From positions 30,740 through 94,739 of the forward strand of contig JACKQL020000146.1 of the NCBI GenBank assembly GCA_018296165.2: 64,000 nucleotides of DNA, given 5' to 3'. The DNA is from Termitomyces sp. T153 (taxonomy: Eukaryota; Basidiomycota; Agaricomycetes; Agaricales; Lyophyllaceae). The position numbers and the translations under genes were made by a program. Under the pieces are notes generated by a model, which was not told the origin of the DNA, made no database searches, and worked only from the letters and a program-made list of their open reading frames with translations. Below are positions 22,763 through 35,941 of this stretch, in pieces. Each line of letters begins with the position of its first letter. The stretch's first letter is position 1.

Positions 22763-23801
22763 TGATAAGACCCATTTGTTGCTGAGCACCATTTTTGGCA
22801 TTTTGGACTGTGTGGCAGCTGACTATTTTAATGTGGCACAAGTCATGACACTCAGCATGTGAGGCCTAGCCCCAAGGTCTGGAACAATGTAGCCTTTGCA
22901 TGGGATTTTAGCAATCAGAGACTTATTGATCACAAGGAACATCACATGGAGTCTGAACTTTGGATCTAGAACAACAAGACCAAGACCTTTTCTAGCAACA
23001 ATTGTTAGCAATGTCTTGGCAACAATGCAGCTTTCTTCCCCCATATATGGGCATATTTCCAGCTACATAATTTCTGACTTATCATTTCTCTTGTTGAGCT
23101 TACAAACATACTTGAATGGCATCTACACTTCAGGTATTGACATCAGACTCACCCTTTTTGAGCTTTATTGCAATTAGGCAATGCATAGACTTTGCTTATA
23201 GTTTTCACTTAGTTATAGATTGACACCTTGTATGAACTATAAACACTTTGGCAGATGCCATTGCTAGTGGCAACTATTTGCTTACTTTCCCATACTATAC
23301 CTTTGAACAGTATAAATACTGCTTGTACATAGACACTTAACCATCAAATAAAGTCTTACTATTGAACTTCACCCTCATTGAATTGTGCTACTCTCTCTAC
23401 CCCTAAGCTTACCAGCTTGAGATTTCATGTTGTCTCTATTGCTTATTGTTTCCCTTTCTATCCCTCAACAACAACTTAGCAACAAGTCTTGCCAATCTCA
23501 TCAATTTTGTGTAGGACCAATTACAGGTGTTCTTAGCATTATTTTTTGAATTGGCAAAGCTAGTGGCTGCAGCTGGCAATTAGTTTGCATTTGTCCTCCT
23601 TTCAGTTTTACATTGTCACCACTTCTCATTCCCTACCAAACACTTCTTTCACTGCTTAAGTTCACTTGCTTGTTCTCTGGGACAGTTACTGACTTGCCCT
23701 CAATTATTAACTTTCTACTGCCAGCTACTCTATTTAGTGACTAGTGTTAGGTCTTCTTTTTAGGTTTCCTGCACAGCACTAGGTGGCATAGGAGCACATC
23801 A
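22763..23801 (+). repeat. Outer left LTR of the composite (LTR1)
   Basis: 1039 bp, TGATAAGACCCATTTG to GGAGCACATCA. It contains a promoter-like stretch CAGTATAAATACTGC with a TATA motif at about 23310 and a polyadenylation-like AATAAAG at about 23347. It is followed by TTTTGGAGCCCACTGTG, the likely primer-binding region. Confidence 0.88.
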
Positions 23802-24045
23802 TTTTGGAGCCCACTGTGAGGGAGTTTTGAAGTTAACCATTCTGCTAAAAACCAGAGCTCAAGCAAAACATTGCTTGGAAATCTTTAGCAAACTCTTCTG
23901 GCCTGCATTCTCAACTCCTCAGCATGCTTCACCAGTGACTTGACCTCAACTGCTTGCTGACAAACTTGAAACTGCTAGAAACCTTTGTGAAGTAAGCAAA
24001 ATCCTTGCTAATTTTCCAGGTGCCTTTATTAAAAGTTTTCTTGAC
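23802..24045 (+). other. 5' leader of B2 with likely primer-binding site
   Basis: Untranslated leader between LTR1 and gag. The sequence TGGAGCCCACTGTGAGGG starts 4 bases after the LTR and is conserved at 31140 (B3). Its position and TGG start fit a tRNA primer-binding site, but I could not name the tRNA. Confidence 0.5.
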
Positions 24046-25800
24046 ATGCCCCTTTCACCTCTTACTCCAACTGACTCTATTTTCTTCCCAGAAGCCCACT
24101 CTATCCCTGCATCTCCAACCAACTCCCTTTCACTGCTAATACCAACAATTGCTACTATGAACAATGACTCTGCTGCTCAGCATGCTAGAATGCTGCTGCA
24201 CAATGATACCACTGCACCTAAATGGGTTAAGAGTTGCCCTAGGGAACTCCTCCAATACTTCAAAGAGCTGATATACCTTTTTGCTGATTGTAATATTGCT
24301 GATGACACTCAGAAGAAGGAATACATAGCTTGATATGTATCATACAACATGGCAGAAACCTGGCTTGGCTTACCTGAATTTGGTGACACTGTAACCATTG
24401 GCAATGACACTCCTTGACTGTTTACTTACCAGGAATGGAAGGTGGCAGTGCTAAGGTTGTACCCTGGCACTGACACTAGTGCTTGTTATAACCTTGGCAA
24501 CCTCAAACAACTTGTCACCCAGACTTTCAACAGTGGCTTAGCAACTTTGAGCAGATTTTATAACTACTACTGGGACTTCCAACACATTGCTAGATGGTTA
24601 CTTGCTAATGGCAAACTCTACCACAACAAGGAACATCACTTATTCCAGCAAGGTATCCCCATGTCACTATGGTCCAAAATTGTTCACTGACTCAAAATCA
24701 CTCTTCCCAGCCACCATCTTGAGGACCCTTACAATGTTGATCAAGTCTTTGAAGGTGCCAAGTGGGTTTTGAAGGGCACAGACACCTCTACAACTAAGAC
24801 CAGCAATGTCACTAGCAGTATTTATTTGTTGTTGCCAGTTGTTAATACACCAGTTTTGCTGTCACCTATGCCTAAGCAGGAAATCCTGGAATTAATGACC
24901 ACTACAGCAATTGTCAGTGCCTTGGAACATTTGGAAGCCCTCTTAATCAACAGTAACACACAACCTTGTCAACAGTTTTCCAATAGCACTTGCCACTTCT
25001 GTGGCAAAACAGGTCACACCATAGTTCAAGGCACTTGCATGAAATTGGAGCAAATGATTCAACAGGATAAGATCTGTCATAATGCTGAAGGAAAAATCAT
25101 TTTACTATCTGGCACTATGATACCCAACTATTTCAGCAAATGGCTCTACATGGAAGGATCAAGGAATAGCACAGGCTTAACCCAGGACAGATTGTAACTG
25201 GCAGACTCTCTTCTAACACTAATCCAGACCCAGACCAAGCAGCTATGCAGCAATTGCTAATTCACAAGGTTATGCAGGATGTTGCTATGGGCCATGCACT
25301 AAGCAGGGAAGAATGAATTGAGGCTTTGGAATGCAAACCTTTTGCACTCAGGTGACCTGGCAAAAAGTTTGATGGTATACAAGTTCCCTGTGTGGCATAT
25401 TGACCAGCAAACAATACCCCCAAAACAGCACCCTCAACTAGTGACACCTTAGTGACCTTATCACCTTTGGACCCTACTCCAGCTCCTGTCACTAAGCCTG
25501 CAGACCAAGGCAAAGCATCTGAACAAACAGTTGCTAATGAACAAATAACTGCCTGTGGCTAGTGAACCTGTCACTCAGCTCCCCATACACCCATTCTCTG
25601 GCATCCCTGGTGACTATGCCCCTCCCACCAGCAGGAATTTTGCTGCACCTGACAGGTCTAATGAAGGTGCCTATTGAACTATGCTACCCATCTACAACAT
25701 TGAACAGTCCAAGGCAGTCTTTGAACAGGTTTTAAGCACTAAAGTCACAGTTTCAGTTGGCAAATTTTGCTCAGTTGGACAGCTGTTACACCCAAATAAC
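24046..25800 (+). pseudogene. Decayed gag of B2
   Basis: Open segments at 24046-24333, 24442-24690 and 24769-25197 together cover Gag: a Pro/Ser-rich start, the segment CPRELLQYFKELIYLFADCN, then NLGNLKQLVTQTFNSGLATL, and a degenerate zinc knuckle CHFCGKTGHTIVQGTC at about 24990-25040. The tail to about 25800 is broken by stops. It corresponds to 13730-12130 of B1. Confidence 0.78.
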
Positions 25801-26929
25801 TTGTAGGAGCTAGCACTAACACTATACAGGATCCAAGCAACATTTTCAAAGATATTTTGCTGACATTTACTATTGAAGAACCCCTATTTTTGCTTGGATC
25901 CAACACTGCTACCACTAACAGACTTACCTCAGACAAGATCCCACTCACATCTGTCAATCCAGTTGAAGCATACATTGATTTGCTACCCCATAGAGAAGAG
26001 CCTGTGGTGCTCACTGTCACTAAGGATTCACAGTTGCTTTGTTCTGTCATGATGCTGATTGATAACAAAGAAGAAGTAGAGTGCATCCACAACAGCAGCT
26101 CACAAATTATTTCAATGTCTGCAGAAATTGCCAGCAACCTTGGACTATCCTACAACCCCAACATTGTCTTGAATATGCAGAGTGCCAACAGCACCATGGA
26201 TTGATTGCTAGGACTTGCTTGTAATGTACCTTGCACCATTGGTGACTAACAGTCTATCTCCAAATTCATGTTTTGTGGTCCCAGCCTACAACATTCTTTT
26301 CAGACACCCCTTTGATGTTTTAACCCAAAATGTGATCAACACTCTTAGCAATGTCAAGACCACTATAACCATCACTGATCCTAACACTGGCATGCAGCAC
26401 ACAATTCCAACCTTTCCACATAGTAAATCTAAAAGAAACAATTGCCAAAATGTTTGCTTCAAAACTGTAGTGCCCCATTGCTTTCTGTGCCAAAGGCATT
26501 AACAACAATGATAGCAACACAGCAGTCATTATTAGCTATGATCATTCAACTGATCTAGCAACTTTTATAGCTTCTTGTGATTTGGACAAAGACATTGTGC
26601 TTACTGATTCTAACACACAGACAAACCCTGCCCTAGCATATCTTTAGGCTACCACTAGCAATTTGTCTGACTTTTTCCTTCTACCTTGTCCTTATCTTGT
26701 TTCCACTGATATATCTAACCCTTTGATTCTTGGACAAACTTTACCTCTCCATACAAACAATAACATCTCCTTTCCCACTCAATTTGTTGCTAATGAACCC
26801 CCTAAGCAAAAAGGAGTGCAGGTAAACAAAAAGTACAAACATGTTGCTATGAAAACCAAACTGGTCACTAGCCACATCAGCAAAGACTTTTAAATCAAGT
26901 GACATATCATTGGCAACCCACTAGCAACA
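25801..26929 (+). pseudogene. Decayed protease and linker of B2
   Basis: The open segment 25857-26204 holds the protease core with the active site changed to NSSSQIISMSAEI, where B3 keeps DSGSQII. It continues with NMQSANSTMD and, after a stop, a RHPFDVLTQNVINTLSN segment at about 26305-26355. The remainder to 26893 is a linker ending HISKDF. Confidence 0.72.
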
Positions 26930-28392
26930 ATGCCACCACTTGACCCTAATCCACTGCTATTCATACTGACATGGCAATTCACTAGTGATCATCAAGCAAA
27001 ACTCATCAAAGACCAAGACACAGGCTTCCTCACTAGCAATGCAATCAATGTTCTTGTTGACATGGTTGCCAAGCAGGAAAAGGCTTTTGCCTGGGAACAT
27101 TCTGAACAAGGAAGTTTGTGCCCCAACTTCTTTCCACCAGTACTCATACCAACAATTCTGCACATACTCTGGGTCCAGCACAATTGCCCCATACCCCCAG
27201 GACTAGAAAAGGAAGTATGTAAATTCATTTGCAACAAGATCAAGGTTGGCATCTATGAGCCTTCAAACTCCACTTATTGCTTGTGATGGTTTTGTGTTCT
27301 CAAGAAGAATGGTAAGCTCAGGATTGTACACAGTCTAGAGCTGCTAAACCATGTCACCATTTGCCATCCTGGAGTACTGCCTTTCCCAGATCATGTAGCT
27401 GAATCCTTCACTGGATGCATTTGTGGTGCCACACTCGACCTATACATTGGCTATGACAAGTGACTTATTGACCCAGCTTCTCGTTATTTAACAACATTCC
27501 AGACTCCTTTTGGCACTCTTTGCTTAGTAACCTTGCTAATGGGTTGGACCAACTCTGTGCCAATATTCCACAACAATACCACCTTCATATTGCAGCCAGA
27601 AATCCCCCATAATGTACTCAGCTTTATCAATGACATTGGCACTAAAGGACCCAAGGACTAGAAGATTGTTAATGGTAAACCCACCAAGCACCCTGCATAC
27701 CCAAACATTTGCCTAGTGCTATGGGAATTCTTTGAACTTCTTAACAGAATTCTCCAGCAAATGAAGTATTGCGGTAGTACCTTCTCTGGTCACAAGCTTG
27801 TTTAATGCGCTCCAACCTTCAAGATCCTTGGCCATGTTTGCATGCCTAGTGGTCAGATATCCAATGAAAGTTGCTTAGCCCTACTAGAGCACTGGGGTCC
27901 TTGCAAGTCTCTCTCAGAAGTCAGAGTCTTCCTAGGGACAGTGGGAGTTCTTAGGATTTTTATTAAGAATTTTACTCACTGTGCCAACAACTTGATGAAG
28001 CTCACTCATGCTGTAGTCCCTTTTGAATTTGGCCCAGACCAGATCAATGCACAACAGGACCTTGTTAAAGCTTTACAAGATGCTAGCCCCTAGTTCCTAT
28101 TGACTACAAATCACCAGACCCTGTCATCCTAGCAGTTGGCACTTCATATATAGCTGTTGGTTATTACCTTTGTCAGTGCACTTTATCAAGCACTTCAAGC
28201 TTTATGAATGTACCTTATTGGCATCAGAAATCTTATTATTGAAGTTGATGCTTGCTACATCAAGGGTATGCTAGGGAACCCTGACATTCAGCCCTCCACT
28301 AGCATGAACCGTTGGATCATGGCAATATTGATGTTCCACTTTGAGCTTGTTCATGTCAAAGGAACTTTCTACAGCCCTGATGGTCTTTTGTG
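26930..28392 (+). pseudogene. Decayed RT-RNase H of B2
   Basis: RT begins at about 26930 with PPLDPNPLLFILTWQFTSD, runs through the fingers region at 27181-27400, and contains LMGWTNSVPIFHNN and the box FINDIG at about 27624-27640, changed from FVDDI. RNase H lies at about 28100-28393, with LIIEVDACYIKGMLGNPDIQ and ELVHVKGTFYSPDGLL. Stops at about 27285, 27462 and 28094 break it. The part between 27046 and 29083 is deleted in B3. Confidence 0.78.
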
Positions 28393-29871
28393 ATGCCCAC
28401 TTCAGTCTAGCAACCTCTCACCTGATGATAGCAACAACCCCATTTATGAGGACTGGATTAATTGCTTGCATGGATTCATTCATCAAGTCCAGCTACCACT
28501 ACTGCTCCTTTGTCAAGTCTCCACAGCTTTCCATCAACTACCCCCTCTAGTCAATTTCCAGCCTCTACAGCCCTTAGCAACCTTTGTTAGCAACAATAGC
28601 AATGCCCCACAACTAGCAAACAGTGATGATATTCAGCCTCTCTGTGATGATGGCAACACCACCTATAACAATGTACCCCACAGTACTATAGCTATTGCTA
28701 GCAAAAATTGCTTACTTCTGATTGAGAAGTGGCTTTACAACCCTGTCAGACCTGAAGGCCTTAGCAACAATGAGTATGCCACCTTTGTTTGCTATGCCTT
28801 GATGTTCTTTGTCACTGGAGGCAAGCTTTGGCAGCAAAATTGAGATGGCACTCACAAGCTCTTTGTTCCTACTGCCAATCACTTACAAGTCTTAAAAGCC
28901 ATGCATGCAGGCCTTTTTGCTATCTGGTCAGCCCTTCTAGAACAATTCTGGTGGCCTCAAGTAGGCACTAATATCATGTGGTACATGTGGACTTGCCACC
29001 TCTGCCAGATTCATCAGACTACCAAAGTTCTCATCTCACCAACTATCACTATGCCAGCGCTGTTGTTCAGCAAGATATACATTGACACCATGTTCATGCT
29101 GCCCTCTAATAAGTTCAAGTATATTATTTAAGGATGTTGCTTGCTAACTCATTACCCTGACTTCTGCATGCTTGCTAGAGAAAACACTGAAGCCATTGCC
29201 AAGTGGTTATATGAGGATGTCATCTGTTGCTGGGGTGCCCTTAGCAAAATCATTACCAACAATGGACTGCCAATACTGAAAGCAGTCACCTACTTAGCAA
29301 AGAAGTATAATTTGCACCATATTCAGATCTCAGGTGACAACAAGTGTGCTAACAGTATAGTTGAGCAACCTCATTTTGATGTTTGCCAAGCCCTCTTCAA
29401 AGCAGTTGATGGCAATCAGTCCAGGTGGAGTACAGCTACTTGCTCTGTGTTTTAGTCAGAACAGGTTACAGTTTGCAAGGGAATGGGTTGCTCCCCTTAC
29501 TATGCAACAACTGGCACCCACCCTCTGCTACCTGCCAACATAGTGGAAGCAACATATTTGCAACCACCACCAAACTTGTTCTTGTCCATACTGATGAGAA
29601 ACACTAGAATCAAAGTAATGCACAACAAGAAAATGAAGCCTCAATACTTAGGCCCATTGGTGGTAATCTCTCATAACCATGGTGGTGCTTACATCCTTTG
29701 TGAACTAGATGGTTCAGAGTTGCATCATCTGGTGGCTTCCTTTTGCTTGGTACCCTATTTTGCTATGCCTTTGACATCAACACTTTGCAACTTTGTGAAC
29801 TTGAGCAAACTGATCTTGTAGACAATGATGATGCTGGCAATGCTGCTAGCAAAGAAGAAGATTAAAAACAC
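28393..29871 (+). pseudogene. Decayed integrase of B2
   Basis: Spacer and zinc-binding region at about 28466-29020, with VGTNIMWYMWTCHLCQIHQT. Core at about 29080-29455, with DTMFMLPSNKFKYII, WLYEDVICCWGALSKIITNN and AVTYLAKKYNLHHIQISGDN. The C-terminal part runs at 29483-29860 and ends with an acidic tail and stop near 29865. Element A inserted at the homologous place in B1. Confidence 0.78.
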
Positions 29872-30289
29872 ATTTGTTGCTAAGCCCTAGCAATCTCTCT
29901 TGACTGCACCATGTCTCACTATACCCTTTGCAAAGGATTCAGAAAAACTGTCAAAAATACCAAAAATATCAAGTTCTCTTGTTTTTGCTACTCTCTCTGC
30001 TTGTTACTGTTGTTTTGAAAAGCCTTTAACAGACATTCTACTTTACTATTCTCTTGCTTTTGATGCTGAGCTTTGCTATTTGTCACTAGTGCCTAGCATG
30101 CCTATAGAGGCTATTTGCCATGATGATTTACTGAGCATTTCCTCTACTGTTGCTAGCATCAAGCAACAGCTGCTAGTGCATACCAACTTATTTGTCTTGC
30201 ATTTTCTAGCTTTGTCTTGCTTTTGCTTATTGTTTCCAAGCATTTTAAAGCATTGTACATTTTGAGCCCCTTAAGGGGCCAGTCTGCAG
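29872..30289 (+). other. 3' untranslated region and polypurine tract of B2
   Basis: Low-coding region ending TTTTGAGCCCCTTAAGGGG, CCAGTCTGCAG directly before the inner LTR. AAGGGG at about 30273-30278 is the likely polypurine core. The palindromic CCCCTTAAGGGG could also form a hairpin. The same motif occurs at about 35905-35925 in B3. Confidence 0.5.
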
Positions 30290-31136
30290 TGATGAGTCCC
30301 AGTTGTTGCTGAGCACCATTTTTGGCATTTTGGACTTAGTAGCAGCTGACTATTTTAAATTTGGCACAAGTCACAACACTCAGCATGTGGAGCCTGGAAC
30401 TTGGGCTTAGATCAGCAAGGCCTAGACCCTTCCTAGCGACTTTAGCAATCCTAGCAACTCTAGCAACAAAACAACATTGTCTCCCTATATATGGATAGAT
30501 TGCTGGACACGTACCTTTTTGCTGTCATTCCCTTTGTCAAGCTGACCAACATACTTGAATGGTGTCTACATATCAAAAACTTTCCTTATGGTTTTTTTTA
30601 CTTAGTTACAGACTGATGCCTTGTATGGACCATAAACATATTGACAGATGCCTTGCTAGTGGCAACTATTTGCTTACTTTCCCATACTATACTTTGGAAC
30701 CATATAAATACTGCCTGTACATAGACACTAGGGAGAGAGAGAATTGACCTGAATAGATCCTCCCTTGAGCTGTACAGTCTAAGCTTACCAGCTGGGGATT
30801 TCACTTCGCATCTCTCATCACTCTATTCCTTCCTTGCCATTGACTTTGACTTTGCAACAGGTCTTGTCAACTTTGACCTCAACTTAGTGTGGTACCAACT
30901 GCAGGTGCCCTTTTGCATTATTTCAACTTAGTGACATTAGCAACTGCAGCTAGCAACCTGTTTACTGATCCTTTCAACTTCACCTTACAACCCAATTATT
31001 GCTCTTGTTCTCTGGGATGGTTACTGACTTGCTTCTTTACTATTAACCTCCTACTGCCAGCTACCCTATCTAGTGATTAGTGCTAGGTCCCTTCCCAGGT
31101 GTCCTGCATGGCATTAGGCAGCATAGGAGCACATGA
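30290..31136 (+). repeat. Inner LTR of the composite (LTR2)
   Basis: About 847 bp, TGATGAGTCCCAGTTG to GGAGCACATGA (terminal CA mutated to GA). It is clearly diverged from LTR1 and LTR3: for example AACTTGGGCTTAGATCAGC replaces the corresponding segment. A fragment of this subtype recurs at 38817-38998. Confidence 0.85.
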
Positions 31137-33110
31137 TTTTGGAGCCCACTATGAGAGATACTTAAAGCTAACCATTCCACCAGAAACTAGAGCTTAAGCA
31201 AAACATTGCTTGGAAAACCTTATTGAATCACCCCCATCTTCCTCTTTGACCCCTCAACACTCTTTGCCAGCAACCTGACCTAGACCTCTTGCCAACAAAC
31301 TCAAAACTGCTAGAAACCTTCATGACATTAGCAAAATCCTTGCTAACTTTCCAGGCACCTTTATTGAAAGCTTTCTTAATGCACCCCTCTCTTCTTTGAC
31401 TCCTACTGACTCTATCTTCTTCTCAGTCACCCAATCTATTCCCTCATCACCCATAAACCCCCCTCCTTCACCAATCTCAATAATCACTAATATGAACAAC
31501 AACTCTGCCATTCAGTGTGCTAGAATGGTGCTGCACAATGACACAACTGTGCCTCAATGGGATGAGAATTGCCCCAGGGAACTCCCCCAATATTTAAAGA
31601 ACTGGAATACCTTTCCAATGACTGCAGTATCACTGACAACATTCAGAAGAAGGAGTACGTGTCTCAATATGTCTCTTATGACATGGCAGAAACTTGGCTT
31701 AGCTTACCCAAATTTGGTGACAACATTGTAATTGGCAACACCACTCTCTGACCTTACACTTACTAGGAATCGTACTCAGATTGTACCCTGGTGCTGATGC
31801 TAGTGCTTGCTATAACCTTGGCAACTTGGAACAACTTGTCAACCAGACTTTCAACAGCAGCTTAGTGACTTTAGGAAGGTTCTTGGACTACTACAGAGAT
31901 TTCCAACATATCACCAGATGGTTACTTGCTGACAGCAAACTCTATCATAACAAGGAATGTCACTTGTTCCAACAAGGTATCCCTACATTGCTATGGTCTA
32001 AGATTGTTTGCCACCTTGAAATCACCCTTCCTGACCATCATCCTGAGGACCCTTATGATGTTGACCAAGTCTTTGAAGGTGCTAAGTGGGTTTGAAAGGG
32101 AACGGACACCTCAACGACCAAGACTAGCAATGCCACCAGTGGCATTTCTTCATTGACAATTGCTAGCACACCAATTCCTCTGTCACCTATGCCTAAACGG
32201 GAAGCTCTGGAATTAGCAACAACCACAGCAATTGTCAGCACCCTGGAATGGCTGGAAGCTCTTTTGACCAACAGTAATGCTCATTCTCGTCAACAGTTTG
32301 CCAATAGCACTTGCCACTTTTGTGGTGAAACAGGTCACACTATGGTCCGTGGCACTTGTATGAAACTGGAGCAAATGAAGCAACAGAGTAAGATCCATCA
32401 TAACACTGAAGGCAAGATGACTTTACTGTCTGGCGCTATGATCCCCAATTATTTCAGCAAGCAGTTATATGTTGAACACATCAAAGAATGGCACAGACTT
32501 GATCCAGGACAAACATTACTAGCAGACTCTCTTCCAACGCTAATCCAGACCCAGAGCAGGCAGCTATGCAGCAGTCTCTAATCCATGAGGTAATGCAATA
32601 GGATGTCACTACAGGTCAAGTGCTAAGCAAGGAAGAACAAATCAAGGCTTTGAAATGTGAACTCTTTGCACTCAAGCAACATGGTGAAAAGTTTGACAGT
32701 ATACAAGTTCCCTGTGTGGCATATTGACCAGCAAACAATACCTCCAAGGCAGCATTCTTGACTAGCAACACTCCAATGACTTCATCCCCTTCCAATTCTA
32801 CTCCAGCTCCTGCTGCTAAGCCTGCAGACAAAGGCAAAGCACCTGAATGAAATGGCACAAATGAACAGCTGCCCGTTGCTAAGGAATCCATCACTCAACC
32901 TCCCATCCACCCATTTTCTGGCATCCCTGGTTGCTATGTCCCACCCACTAATAGGAATTTTGCTGCCCCCAACAGGTCTAACAATGGTGCATATTGAACT
33001 ATGCCACCCATTTATGACATTGAGCAGTCCAAATTGGTCTTTGAATGGGTTGTAAGCACAAAGGTTACAGTATTGGTCAGCAAACTTTGCTCAGTATTCC
33101 AGGACATCAG
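31137..33110 (+). pseudogene. Leader and decayed gag of B3
   Basis: The leader begins TTTTGGAGCCCAC. Gag segments lie at 31396-31731, 31781-32095 and 32153-32581, with the same order as B2: NIQKKEYVSQYVSYDMAETW, NLGNLEQLVNQTFNSSLVTL, and the zinc-knuckle remnant CHFCGETGHTMVRGTC at about 32310-32360. The tail around 32700-33110 is Pro/Thr-rich with stops. Confidence 0.77.
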
Positions 33111-35414
33111 AAATCAATTTAGGACAGCACTTATTTCCAAACAACTAGTAGGCACTAGCACTAACACAATACAGGACCCCAGCGACATTTTTGAAGATAT
33201 TTTGCTAACTTTTGCTATTGAAGAACCCCAGTTTTCACTTGGATCCAACACCAATACCACTAAGGGACTTACCTCGGACAAGGCACCCCTTGCATCTGTC
33301 AACCCCATTGAAGCCTATATTGATTTGCTACCCCATGGAGAAGAGCCTGTGGTGCTCACTGTTGCTAAGGATTCTCAGTCACTTTGTTTTGTCATGATGC
33401 TGATTGACAACAAAGAAGAAGTGGAATGCATCCATGACAGTGGTTCCCAGATAATCTTGATGTCCACAGAGATTGCTAGCAATCTAGGGCTGTCTTATGA
33501 CCCCAACATTGTTTTGAATATGCAGAGCACTAATGGTATACAGATCAATCACTAGGACTTGCTCAGAATGTACCATGCACTATGGGTGACATAATGGTCT
33601 ATCTCCAGATTTATGTTTTACATTCCCCCATCTACAACATTCTCCTCAGATGCCCTTTTGATGTTTTAACCCAAAGTATGGTCAACACACTTAGCAATGT
33701 CAAGACTACAATAACAATCATGGATCCCAACACTGGCCAATAGTGCACTATCCCTACCTTTCTATGCAGCAAATCCAAAAGAACCAACCAACAAAATGTT
33801 TGCTTCAAAACTGGAGTGCCCCATTGCTTTCATTGCTCAAGGCATTGACAAAGAAGATAGCAACATAGTGATTGTCATCAGCTATGACCATTCAACTGGT
33901 CTAGCAATTTGTATAGCTTCTTGTGATTTGAACCAAGACATTTTACTCACTAACTCTGACACATCAACCAACCCTGCTCTAGCATACCTTTATGCTACTG
34001 CTAGTGACCTTGCTGATTTGTCCCTTCCACCCTGTTCCTACCTTGTTTCTACTGATACATCTAATCCCTTGATTCTTGGACAGACTTTACTCCTTGATAC
34101 AAATGATACAAACACTGCCCCCACCTACATTAACATTCCATTCCCCACTCAATTTGTCACTAACAAACCTCATAAGCAAAAAGGAGTACAGGTGAAGAAG
34201 AAGTACAAACCTGTCACCATGAAGACCAAACCAGTTGCCAGCCACGTTAGCAAGGACTTCCAAATCGAGTGCCAGATTATTGGCAATCCACTAGCGACAA
34301 TCCCTCTGCTCAATCCAAACCTGCCACCCTTTGTCCTGACAAAGCAATTTACTAGCAAACAACAAGCAAAACTTGTTAAGGACCACAACACAGGATTCCT
34401 CACTAGTGACAAAATCAATGTGTTGACACCATGTTCATCCCACCCTCCAATAAGTTTAAATATATCATCCAAAGACATTGTTTGCTAACTCATTACCCCA
34501 AGTTTTGTATGCTCACCAGGGAGAACACTGAAGCTATTGCTAAATGGCTATATGAGGACATTATCTGTTGCTGGGAAGCACTTAGCAAAATCATTACTGA
34601 CAATGGACCTCCAATTCTGAAGGTGGTCACTTACTTGGTGAAGAAGTACAACTTGCACCATATTCAGATTTCTGGCTACAACAAGCACACCAATGGAATA
34701 GTTGAGTGACCCCATTTCAATGTCCACCAAGCCCTCTTCAAAGTGGTTGATGGTGATCAGTCCAGATGGAGTACTGCTACTTACTCTGTCTTTTTGTCAG
34801 AACATGTTACAGTTCACAGGCAAATGGGTTGCTCCCCTTACTATACGACAACTGGTACCCACCCTCTCCTGCCGGCCAACATAGTGGAAGCAACATATTT
34901 GCAGCTGCCACCAAACTCACAGTTGTTAACAACTGATCTCATAGCCTGCAGAGCAATAGATCTTCAATGTTGCCCAGAGGACCTTGACTGCCTTCACAGT
35001 AATGTCCTTAGTGCTCATTGCCTAGCCACCATTTACTTTGAAGCAGAACATGCTGCTACAATCCATGATTACAATTTCAAAACTGGTGATCTTGTACTGA
35101 TGAGGAACACTAGAATTGAGGTGACACATAACAAGAAAATAAAGCCTTGTTACCTAGGCCCACTGATGGTAATCTCTCATAACTATGGAGGCACCTACAT
35201 TCTTTGCAAACTAGATGGTTCAGTACTGCATTGCCCCATAGCAGCCTTTTGTTTGGTCCCTTATTTCACAGGAGAACACGTAACAGTGCCTAGCAATGCC
35301 TTTGACATTGATACCTCATGTCTTAGAGAACTAGAGAAAACCAACCTTGTAGACAACAATGATACTGGCAGCGTTGCTAGTGAAGAAGCAAATTACAAAT
35401 ATACATTTCACTAA
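33001..35414 (+). pseudogene. B3 protease fused to integrase by an internal deletion
   Basis: The open segment 33001-33555 keeps the protease site as CIHDSGSQIILMSTEI. The linker segment 33796-34488 is open for 230 codons and runs across a junction at about 34420-34430. There, sequence corresponding to B2 27050 (ATCAATGT) joins sequence corresponding to B2 29085 (TTGACACCATGTTC), so about 2 kb of RT and RNase H are absent. Integrase follows in frames 34431-34709 and 34743-35414, the latter open for 223 codons through the C-terminal domain. No RT remains, so B3 is non-autonomous. Confidence 0.8.
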
Positions 35415-35941
35415 GCCCTAGCAACTTTTCTTGATTCTGCCTAAATTTTCTCACTACCCTTGCTCCTACTATCCAGAAAAATTGTCAAAAACATTAAGTC
35501 CCTTTGTTCTTGCTACTCTTATCTTGGTATTATTTTAGTTAAGAAGACTTTTACAGACACTCTACTTTACTATTCTCTTGTTTTCAATGCTGCACTTGGC
35601 CATGCTGTTGCCAACACTCGGCATGCCTCTAGAGGTAATTTTGCTATGATGATTTACTGAGCATTTGCCTTCAAGCATTGCTAGCATCACTTTACTATTC
35701 TCTTGTTTTCAATGCTGCACTTGGCCATGCTGTTGCCAACACTCGGCATGCCTCTAGAGGTAATTTTGCTATGATGATTTACTGAGCATTTGCCTTCAAG
35801 CATTGCTAGCATCAAGCAATGGTTGCTAGTGCATACCACCCCCATTTATCTTGACTGTCTTTGCTGGCTCTCAATTTACAAGTCATCAGAAGTACTATAC
35901 ATTTTGGAGCCCCTTAAGGGGGCTAGTCTGTGTCTGTACTA
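35415..35941 (+). other. 3' untranslated region of B3
   Basis: Contains a 125-bp tandem duplication and ends with TTTTGGAGCCCCTTAAGGGGG, GCTAGTCTG at about 35903-35931, matching the end of B2. The expected LTR does not follow. Instead the antisense D2 region starts. Confidence 0.55.
35564..35813 (+). repeat. Perfect 125-bp tandem duplication
   Basis: Copies at 35564-35688 and 35689-35813 both start ACTTTACTATTCTCTTG and end CATTGCTAGCATC. I saw no difference between them. B2 has a single diverged copy at about 30045-30160. Confidence 0.9.
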
